The notes under the pieces were generated by a model that was not told the DNA's origin, made no database searches, and was given only the letters and a program-made list of their open reading frames with translations. Position numbers and translations under genes: made by a program. From NCBI GenBank assembly GCA_964473005.1, contig CAYYME010000022.1, forward strand, positions 1 through 9,499: a DNA stretch of 9,499 nucleotides. Direction: 5' to 3'. Origin of the DNA: JAFCEV01 sp964473005 (GTDB taxonomy: Archaea > Nanobdellota > Nanobdellia > Pacearchaeales > GW2011-AR1). Numbering within the stretch: position 1 is the first letter of the stretch; each line of letters opens with the position of its first letter. Shown here piece by piece: positions 5,286 to 9,499 of the stretch.

Positions 5286-5576
5286 ATGGCGGGCACACAA
5301 AAATCAGAACAGGCAAAAGCAGAAACTTCAAAAGCAAGCATGAAGATTTTGGGAGCAGTGGTTCCTGCAAGTGTAGAGGAAATTATAGGAAGAACAGGAT
5401 TCAGGGGGGAAATAACGCAGGTTAAATGCCTTGTTCAGGAAGGAAAAGACAAAGGGCGTTCAATGAGGAGAAATGTCAAAGGGCCGATTAGGGTTGGTGA
5501 TGTTTTAATGCTGAGAGAGACAGAAATCGAGGCGAGAAGAATTAAATCAAATATCACGAAAGGAAGTTATAGTTAA
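5286..5576 (+). CDS. rps28e: Ribosomal protein S28e (eS28)
   Basis: This 96-residue protein has the full S28e core: VVPASVEEIIGRTGFRGEITQVKC, then EGKDKGRSMRRNVKGPIRVGD and VLMLRETEIEARRI. It is an OB-fold protein of the small subunit, near the mRNA exit. The N-terminal 18 residues (AGTQKSEQAKAETSKAS) are a low-complexity extension not needed for the fold; M19 is an alternative start giving a size closer to the usual 70-80 residues, but the first ATG lies 6 bases after the L7Ae stop in the same TTAAAATG context, so I keep it. It belongs to the L7Ae-S28e-L24e operon. Downstream, the expected L24e gene is displaced by about 660 bases of MNT/HEPN genes. Confidence 0.95.
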   Translation: MAGTQKSEQAKAETSKASMKILGAVVPASVEEIIGRTGFRGEITQVKCLVQEGKDKGRSMRRNVKGPIRVGDVLMLRETEIEARRIKSNITKGSYS

Positions 5577-5597
5577 AATGATAGTTAATACAGTTAA

Positions 5598-5606
5598 TTA
5601 TTTAAG
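5598..5606 (+). promoter_or_regulatory. Possible internal TATA box for the MNT/HEPN pair
   Basis: TTATTTAAG is centred at 5602, 26 bases before the MNT ATG at 5628, the spacing of a leaderless promoter. If active it would also drive L24e downstream. The 51-base gap between S28e and MNT is AT-rich, with three GTTAAT-like copies. Confidence 0.45.
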
Positions 5607-5627
5607 TAAATTAAGGTTAATATTAAA

Positions 5628-5921
5628 ATGAAATTAAATTCAGAGATTATTCTTAAAAGGATTAAAAAGGAAAAGAAAAAACTAAAAGAGAAAGGTGTCA
5701 AGAAGATAGGGCTTTTCGGAAGTTATGCAAAAGATAAGCAAAAACAGAAAAGTGATATTGATTTTTTAATTGAATTTGATAAAGTTGATTTTGATAGGTA
5801 CCTTTTTATTCTAAATTTATTGAAAAAAATGTTCAACAGAAAAGTGGACTTAGTCATCGAGACAGATTTAAAACCTGAATTAAATTATGTAAAAGAGGAG
5901 GCAAAATATGTCCAAATATAA
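5628..5921 (+). CDS. mntA: MNT-type nucleotidyltransferase antitoxin (MntA-like)
   Basis: This 97-residue minimal nucleotidyltransferase has the exact GSx10DxD signature: G31-S32-Y-A-K...D43-I-D45, in GLFGSYAKDKQKQKSDIDFL. The third acid D74 is in KVDLVIETDLKPE, and the C-terminus is typical of MNT proteins (ELNYVKEEAKYV). Known MntA proteins neutralise their HEPN partner by adding AMP to a tyrosine near the toxin active site. The gene overlaps the HEPN gene by 14 bases, as is usual for this pair. It has no Shine-Dalgarno but a TATA-like element at leaderless distance. It is poorer in G+C than the ribosomal genes on each side. An alternative would be a non-toxin MNT-HEPN pair with a signalling role. 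Confidence 0.9.
   Translation: MKLNSEIILKRIKKEKKKLKEKGVKKIGLFGSYAKDKQKQKSDIDFLIEFDKVDFDRYLFILNLLKKMFNRKVDLVIETDLKPELNYVKEEAKYVQI
5895..5901 (+). promoter_or_regulatory. Shine-Dalgarno sequence of the HEPN gene
   Basis: GAGGAGG, 6 bases before the ATG at 5908, lies inside the MNT reading frame. It is stronger than any ribosome site of the ribosomal genes around it and supports the 5908 start. Confidence 0.7.
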
Positions 5922-6246
5922 TCTTTATTTAAACGATGTGATAAGAGCGATTGACAGAATAGAAAAATCCATAAAAAATAAGAATTTCGAGGACTTTAAA
6001 CTTGATGATGAAATTATTGATGCTACTTCTATGAGACTTCAGGTAATTGGAGAATCTATAAATAAACTGGGGAAATTAAAAGAGAAATATAAGCGGGTTG
6101 ATTGGCAGAAGTATCTTCAGACAAGAAATATTATCAGCCATGCTTATTTTGCAGTGAACTTAGAAATTCTTTGGTCGATTATTACCAAAAGCATTCCTAT
6201 ATTAAAAAAACAAATTAAAGAAATTTTAGAAAAAGAAAATGCCTAA
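5908..6246 (+). CDS. hepT: HEPN (DUF86/HepT-like) RNase toxin
   Basis: This 112-residue all-helical protein has the HEPN catalytic motif R73-N-I-I-S-H78-A-Y80 (Rx4HxY). The DUF86 landmarks are an N-terminal YLNDVIRAIDRIEKSI helix, the MRLQVIGESINKLGK segment (42-56), and VDWQKYLQTRNIISHAYFAVN. HepT proteins are ribonucleases; Y80 sits where the partner MntA adds AMP in characterised pairs. All catalytic residues are present, so the toxin looks intact. Translation is probably coupled to MNT (14-base overlap, strong internal Shine-Dalgarno). The last 8 bases overlap the L24e start, so ribosomes finishing the toxin can start the ribosomal protein. It is AT-rich: bases 5941-6000 hold 16 G/C of 60. 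Confidence 0.9.
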   Translation: MSKYNLYLNDVIRAIDRIEKSIKNKNFEDFKLDDEIIDATSMRLQVIGESINKLGKLKEKYKRVDWQKYLQTRNIISHAYFAVNLEILWSIITKSIPILKKQIKEILEKENA

Positions 6247-6430
6247 ATGTTCTTATTGCAAACGGGATTATGAGTTTCCAAAAGGGGTGACTTTGGTTGG
6301 TAATGATGGTAGTGTAAATTATTTCTGTTCTTCAAAATGCAGGAAAAATATGGCTATGAAGCGAAGAAAGGTTCGCTGGATTTCCAAAAAGAGAAAAGAG
6401 AAAGAAAAAACTGAAGAAAAAGAAGATTGA
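6239..6430 (+). CDS. rpl24e: Ribosomal protein L24e (eL24)
   Basis: This 63-residue zinc-ribbon protein has C4-x2-C7 and C30-x3-C34 in MPKCSYCKRDYEFPKG and NYFCSSKCRKNMAMKRRKVRW, the L24e family pattern. It belongs to the large subunit. It normally follows S28e directly in archaeal operons; here the MNT/HEPN pair lies between. The ATG is inside the end of the HEPN gene (8-base overlap), with no clear ribosome site of its own, so it probably depends on coupling to the toxin. The tail after residue 50 is Lys/Glu-rich, with A-runs. Another frame continues past the stop as IDLELEMQKKIKQVLN to a TAA at 6474, so a one-base indel in A6 (6405-6410) could have changed the C-terminus. The conserved core is unaffected. 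Confidence 0.93.
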   Translation: MPKCSYCKRDYEFPKGVTLVGNDGSVNYFCSSKCRKNMAMKRRKVRWISKKRKEKEKTEEKED

Positions 6431-6555
6431 CTTGGAACTGGAAATGCAGAAAAAAATCAAACAGGTGCTGAACTAATTTTTTAGCGAAAAAATCTGCTGA
6501 AAGACGATTTCTAAACAATTTATCCGGAATACATTGCCTTGGTGATTTTCTCAAT

Positions 6556-6570
6556 TTTATCGTCGATAAA
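6556..6570. promoter_or_regulatory. Operator-like dyad upstream of the gyrB promoter
   Basis: TTTATCGTCGATAAA is a perfect inverted repeat with 7-base arms around a single T. It is centred at 6563, about 32 bases upstream of the centre of the TATA box at 6592-6599, a position typical of activator or repressor sites. No regulator is identified. Confidence 0.4.
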
Positions 6571-6591
6571 TGCAATTTTTGGGCAGAAAGA

Positions 6592-6599
6592 TTTATAAA
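6592..6599 (+). promoter_or_regulatory. TATA box for gyrB
   Basis: TTTATAAA preceded by the purine-rich GAAAGA (BRE-like) is the best TATA element in the region. It predicts a transcript start near 6621 and a leader of about 96 bases before the gyrB ATG. Confidence 0.55.
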
Positions 6600-6631
6600 G
6601 GAAAATGTCTTTTTTTGGGTAGGAATTAGGG

Positions 6632-6655
6632 AAAATCTAGAGCAGATTTTTGCTC
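6632..6655 (+). promoter_or_regulatory. Mutually exclusive hairpins in the gyrB leader
   Basis: AAAATCT (6632-6638) can pair with AGATTTT (6644-6650), or GAGCA (6640-6644) can pair with TGCTC (6651-6655). The two hairpins share bases and cannot form together, as in switching leaders. Whether this regulates anything is not shown by the sequence. Confidence 0.3.
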
Positions 6656-6717
6656 AAAATTAATACCAAATAATTAAACATTTAGCAAAAGCTATCAAAA
6701 ACAGAAAATAAATAAAA

Positions 6718-8595
6718 ATGGCAGAAGAAAAATATAACGCATCCCAAATCAAGGTTTTGGAGGGTTTGGAAGGAATTCGCAAGCGCCCAAGCATGTATAT
6801 TGGCTCCACAGGGAAAGAAGGACTCCATCATCTTATTTATGAAGTGGTGGACAATTCTGTAGACGAAGCTCTCGCAGGATACTGCAAGAAAATAACAGTC
6901 ACTCTGAACAAAGATGGCTCTGTCACAGTTGGGGATGACGGAAGGGGGATTCCTGTTGACATTCATCCTGCATACAAGGTTCCGGCAGTTGAAATTGCCC
7001 TGACAAAACTGCATGCAGGCGGGAAATTTGACAAGAAATCATATCTGATTTCAGGAGGACTGCACGGGGTTGGTATTTCAGTTGTAAATGCCCTGTCAAA
7101 AAAGATGATAGTTGAAATAAAAAGAGACGGCAGCATTTATTCCCAGGAATATTCAAGAGGAAATGTCAGGACAAAATTAAAAACTATCGGGAAATCCAAT
7201 GACAGCGGGACTAAAGTAACTTTCTGGGCTGATGATGAGATTTTTTCCGCCCTTAATTATGATTATAAAATTCTGGAAACAAGATTCAGGGAGATAACTT
7301 TCTTAAATCCTGGCCTGAAAATAATTCTGGAAGATGAAGCGAGCAATAAGAAAATTGAATTTTTCTCTGCAGGAGGCTTGATTGAATTTGTGAAATGGAT
7401 AAACCGCTCCAAGGAAGTTCTGCACAAGCCTGTTTATTTCAAAAGAGAGATGAAAGAAATGGTTGCAGATATTGTCATCCAGTACAATAAAAGTTATCAG
7501 GATAATATTTTTGGTTTTGTGAATACTATCAATACTATAGAAGGAGGAACTCATGTTTCTGGTTTTAAGACAGGGCTGACAAGAGTCATCAATGATTATG
7601 GAAAAAGCAAAGGAACTCTGAAGAACGGGAATCTTTCAGGAGATGACGTGAGAGAAGGACTGGCTGCTATAATCAGTGTTAAAATTCCAGAGCCCCAGTT
7701 TGAAGGGCAGACTAAAACAAAATTAGGAAATTCTGAAGTAAAAGGTTTTGTGGATTCTGCTGTAACCTCTGCTTTGTCAGAATTTTTTGAGGAAAACCCC
7801 TCTGTTGCAAACAAAATTGTTGCAAAAGTTTCAGAGGCTGCAAAAGCAAGGCTTGCTGCTAAAAAAGCAAAGGAACTTGTAAGAAGAAAAAATGCATTTT
7901 CTCTTGGAGGACTTCCTGGAAAACTTGCAGACTGCTCCAGCAAAAAATCAGAACACACTGAATTATATCTCGTTGAAGGAGAGAGTGCAGGAGGAAGTGC
8001 AAAAATGGCAAGAAATAAAGAGAATCAGGCAATACTTCCTTTGAAAGGTAAGATTCTGAATGTTGAAAAAGCAAATCCTGTAAAGGCTCTTTCAAGCGAA
8101 GAAATAGCGAATATGATTACTGCAATTGGAACAGGAGTTGGAGAGCAGTTTGAGTTGAGTAAATTGAGATATAATAAGATAATCATCATGACAGATGCAG
8201 ATGTTGACGGAGAGCATATCAAGACGCTTCTGCTGACTTTCTTTTTTCGGTTCATGCCTAATCTTATCGAGAACGGAAATGTTTATGTTGCGCTTCCGCC
8301 ATTATATCGGCTTAGAAAAGGAAGGGATATTTATGTCTATTCTGATGAAGAGCTGAAGAAAGCTGTTGAAAAATTAGGAACAACAAATATTACACGATTC
8401 AAGGGTTTGGGAGAGATGAGTTCTTCTCAGTTATGGGAGACAACCATGAACCCAAAATCCAGAAAAATCAAAAAGATTTACATTCAGGATGCTGTAGAAG
8501 CAGACAATATTTTTTCAATGCTTATGGGCGATGATGTTCAGGGAAGAAAAGAGTTCATCGCTGAAAATGCAAAGGAGGCATCACTGGATGTTTAA
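6718..8595 (+). CDS. gyrB: DNA gyrase subunit B (type IIA topoisomerase ATPase subunit)
   Basis: This complete 625-residue GyrB is close to the 630-640 of most bacterial and archaeal forms and lacks the large insert of the E. coli protein. The GHKL ATPase domain has E42 and N46 in EVVDNSVDEALAG, GDDGRGIPVDIHP (72-84) and SGGLHGVGISVVNALS (112-127). The transducer domain carries Q331-T-K333, whose Lys contacts the ATP phosphate. The TOPRIM domain has E420 in EGESAGGSAK (the usual EGDSAGG with D changed to E) and the metal acids D493-A-D495-V-D497. The end RFKGLGEMSSSQLWETTMNP is invariant. With GyrA it introduces negative supercoils using ATP. GyrA is not in this window. Archaeal gyrases are thought to come from bacteria. 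G+C is higher than in the flanking accessory genes (31 of 60 at 6901-6960). Confidence 0.97.
   Translation: MAEEKYNASQIKVLEGLEGIRKRPSMYIGSTGKEGLHHLIYEVVDNSVDEALAGYCKKITVTLNKDGSVTVGDDGRGIPVDIHPAYKVPAVEIALTKLHAGGKFDKKSYLISGGLHGVGISVVNALSKKMIVEIKRDGSIYSQEYSRGNVRTKLKTIGKSNDSGTKVTFWADDEIFSALNYDYKILETRFREITFLNPGLKIILEDEASNKKIEFFSAGGLIEFVKWINRSKEVLHKPVYFKREMKEMVADIVIQYNKSYQDNIFGFVNTINTIEGGTHVSGFKTGLTRVINDYGKSKGTLKNGNLSGDDVREGLAAIISVKIPEPQFEGQTKTKLGNSEVKGFVDSAVTSALSEFFEENPSVANKIVAKVSEAAKARLAAKKAKELVRRKNAFSLGGLPGKLADCSSKKSEHTELYLVEGESAGGSAKMARNKENQAILPLKGKILNVEKANPVKALSSEEIANMITAIGTGVGEQFELSKLRYNKIIIMTDADVDGEHIKTLLLTFFFRFMPNLIENGNVYVALPPLYRLRKGRDIYVYSDEELKKAVEKLGTTNITRFKGLGEMSSSQLWETTMNPKSRKIKKIYIQDAVEADNIFSMLMGDDVQGRKEFIAENAKEASLDV
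8574..8578 (+). promoter_or_regulatory. Shine-Dalgarno deciding the phosphatase start
   Basis: GGAGG inside the end of gyrB is 9 bases before the ATG at 8588 but 18 before the ATG at 8597, favouring 8588 as start. Confidence 0.55.
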
Positions 8596-9187
8596 GATGA
8601 AAACAACAATTTATTTTATTAGACATGGGATTGTAGATAAACCGAAAGATACTTGGGCAGGTATAATTAATTTACATTTTGGTTTAACCGAAGAAGGAAA
8701 AAAACAAATAGCCAAGGTTGGAAAATATCTTTCCAGAAAAAAAATCAAGGCGATTTATTCTTCACCAATTAAAAGAGCTTTTGAAAGTGCAGAGATAATC
8801 TCAACCTATTTTCCTAAATTAAAAGTTATTAGGGCAAAAGAATTATTTGAATGGAGATATAACTGGAAAAGCAGAACAGAGAGCGGAATTAAAAAATCAA
8901 AAGAATTTAAAACATATCTAAAAAACCCAGCAAAATTAACCAAAGGGGAGAAAATCATTGAGTTAGCTAATAGAATGGAAGAATTTTGTAAAAAGATATT
9001 GAAGAAACATAATGGCGGAGAGATAATTTGTGTTACTCACCAAGACCCTATAAGGGCTTTGATATTACGATTACAAAATAAGGAGATGGATTTATTAAAT
9101 AAAACAAAATGTGAAAGGGGAGCTATATATAAATTATATTTTGAGAATAATAAACTTAAAAAAATAAATTATATTGAGCCAAAATAA
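8588..9187 (+). CDS. Histidine phosphatase superfamily protein (phosphoglycerate mutase-like)
   Basis: This 199-residue protein has the branch-1 histidine phosphatase motifs. F10-I-R-H13-G contains the phospho-accepting histidine, R63 is in YSSPIKRAFESAEI, a candidate acid is in AKELFEWRYNW (E85/E88), and the second catalytic histidine H151 is in CVTHQDPIRALIL. Such enzymes dephosphorylate sugar phosphates, nucleotides, cobalamin intermediates or proteins; the substrate cannot be told from sequence. I choose ATG 8588 (MFKMKTTIYFIRHG) because of the GGAGG 9 bases upstream; 8597 is the alternative, while starts from 8531 would add gyrB antisense-like sequence without family match. It overlaps gyrB by 8 bases, so co-transcription is likely. 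It is strongly AT-rich (15 G/C of 60 at 8881-8940), unlike gyrB, suggesting a later joining. Confidence 0.88.
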   Translation: MFKMKTTIYFIRHGIVDKPKDTWAGIINLHFGLTEEGKKQIAKVGKYLSRKKIKAIYSSPIKRAFESAEIISTYFPKLKVIRAKELFEWRYNWKSRTESGIKKSKEFKTYLKNPAKLTKGEKIIELANRMEEFCKKILKKHNGGEIICVTHQDPIRALILRLQNKEMDLLNKTKCERGAIYKLYFENNKLKKINYIEPK

Positions 9188-9190
9188 AAA

Positions 9191-9361
9191 ATGAATGAGA
9201 AAAGATTTTGTCCAAAATGTAAATCAGAAGATGTTAGAAAAGAAATGAATATATTATTAGTATTTGGAGCACCCCAAAAATGGGTATGTAATAAATGTGG
9301 ATATCACGGGCACATGTTTCCTATTAAAGAAAAATTAAAAAATATAAAGAAAAAAAACTAA
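9191..9361 (+). CDS. Small zinc-ribbon protein (56 residues)
   Basis: Two CxxC knuckles frame a short beta-hairpin: C7-P-K-C10 and C33-N-K-C36-G, with GAPQKWVCNKCGYHGHMFPI between and after. This is a common type of archaeal zinc-ribbon stand-alone protein ('CPKCxSxDV...W.C..CGY.G..FP'); its function is unknown and binding partners are guesses. The ATG is 3 bases after the phosphatase stop and the gene ends 5 bases before the next ATG, so it belongs to the same transcript. The last residues (EKLKNIKKKN) are a basic tail. Confidence 0.8.
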   Translation: MNEKRFCPKCKSEDVRKEMNILLVFGAPQKWVCNKCGYHGHMFPIKEKLKNIKKKN

Positions 9362-9366
9362 ATAAG

Positions 9367-9499
9367 ATGGAAAATGATTATTGCCCGATAAAATACAGAA
9401 CACTTTTTAGGAAAAACTTGTGCAGAGCAACAGAAGAAAAATGTGATCATATACAATGTGTAGAAAGAATAAGAAATATTGGAACAATTCAAATGGATA
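9367..9499 (+). CDS. Cys-rich hypothetical protein (3' end outside window)
   Basis: Forty-four codons are visible, beginning MENDYCPIKYRTLFRKNLCR and continuing with ATEEKCDHIQCVERIRNIG. Four cysteines (6, 19, 26, 31) and a His (28) in a short span suggest a metal site, perhaps a small zinc or iron-sulfur binding domain, but I do not recognise the family. It follows the zinc-ribbon gene by 5 bases in the same AT-rich gene run and continues past the end of the window, so length and function are unknown. Confidence 0.6.
   Translation, partial: MENDYCPIKYRTLFRKNLCRATEEKCDHIQCVERIRNIGTIQMD

Larger units (their letters stand above)
6431..6717. other. Intergenic regulatory region before gyrB
   Basis: No convincing gene is seen. 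It holds an operator-like dyad (6556-6570), a TATA box (6592-6599), and a leader with alternative hairpins (6632-6655) plus a small TAGC-AAAA-GCTA hairpin (6683-6694). Distant inverted copies of AAAAATCTGCT (6488-6498) and AGCAGATTTTT (6641-6651) are also present. A 38-codon stop-to-stop frame on the minus strand ending near 6521 has no start and no recognisable match. Confidence 0.6.

Noticed and set aside
6354..6575. Minus-strand 73-codon frame across the L24e end and the following gap
   Set aside because: About half is antisense to L24e, the product is low-complexity Phe/Leu-rich, and there is no ribosome site or family match.
6521..6637. Minus-strand stop-to-stop frame reading ...PKIAFIDDKIEKITKAMYSG
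   Set aside because: It looks somewhat coding, but has only 38 codons, no start, and overlaps the gyrB promoter; I cannot support a gene or a pseudogene.
6682..8255. Several minus-strand frames inside gyrB, 76-120 codons
   Set aside because: They are antisense shadows of a fully conserved gyrB frame, without promoters or recognisable products.
8531..8587. Upstream start for the phosphatase gene
   Set aside because: It would add 19 residues read from gyrB sequence with no family match; the GGAGG at 8574-8578 fits the ATG at 8588.
1..9499. CRISPR array, tRNA, rRNA or insertion sequence
   Set aside because: No regularly spaced repeats, cloverleaf-like sequence, rRNA motifs or transposase genes were found by eye on either strand.

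Overview
The window looks like a piece of an archaeal chromosome, probably from a small-genome DPANN-type archaeon (Woesearchaeota/Pacearchaeota-like; this lineage call is inference from gene style). The archaeal assignment is firm. It carries ribosomal proteins found only in archaea and eukaryotes (L7Ae, S28e, L24e), an archaeal-type Kae1, an archaeal YchF/DRG-like GTPase, TATA-box promoters about 25 bases ahead of ATG codons (leaderless layout), and oligo-T terminators. A bacterial-type GyrB is present, as in many archaea.

Layout. (1) 1-1850, plus strand: 5'-truncated YchF-like GTPase, a minimal family-X polymerase-like nucleotidyltransferase, and a DUF167 protein overlapping it by 4 bases. 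(2) 1833-2228, minus strand: an unrecognised AT-rich gene, convergent with DUF167 and divergent from the next gene. (3) 2278-3220: an HExxH metallopeptidase-like protein, a DUF192 protein, and a 52-residue lysine-rich protein with a strong Shine-Dalgarno sequence. (4) 3366-4837: a second HExxH protein translationally coupled (ATGA) to kae1. (5) 4974-6430: the ribosomal cluster L7Ae - S28e - L24e, interrupted between S28e and L24e by an MNT/HEPN (MntA/HepT) toxin-antitoxin pair whose toxin gene overlaps the L24e start. (6) 6431-6717: a 287-base regulatory region with an operator-like dyad, a TATA box and leader hairpins, followed by gyrB (6718-8595). (7) 8588-9499: a histidine-phosphatase-like gene overlapping the gyrB end, a small zinc-ribbon protein, and the start of a Cys-rich protein that runs off the window.

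Working together. The core genes serve translation (ribosomal proteins, Kae1 for tRNA t6A, YchF) and DNA topology (GyrB). Around them sit AT-rich accessory genes (minus-strand gene, HExxH gene, MNT/HEPN, phosphatase cluster), giving a mosaic look.

Most notable points. The leader of the L7Ae gene folds into a near-ideal kink-turn, the RNA motif that L7Ae itself binds, which suggests autoregulation. A toxin-antitoxin module is spliced into the ribosomal operon and coupled to L24e. A single palindromic TATA element lies 25 bases from two divergent ATGs. The polymerase-X-like protein is reduced to palm plus C-terminal subdomain and has Glu at the third catalytic position.
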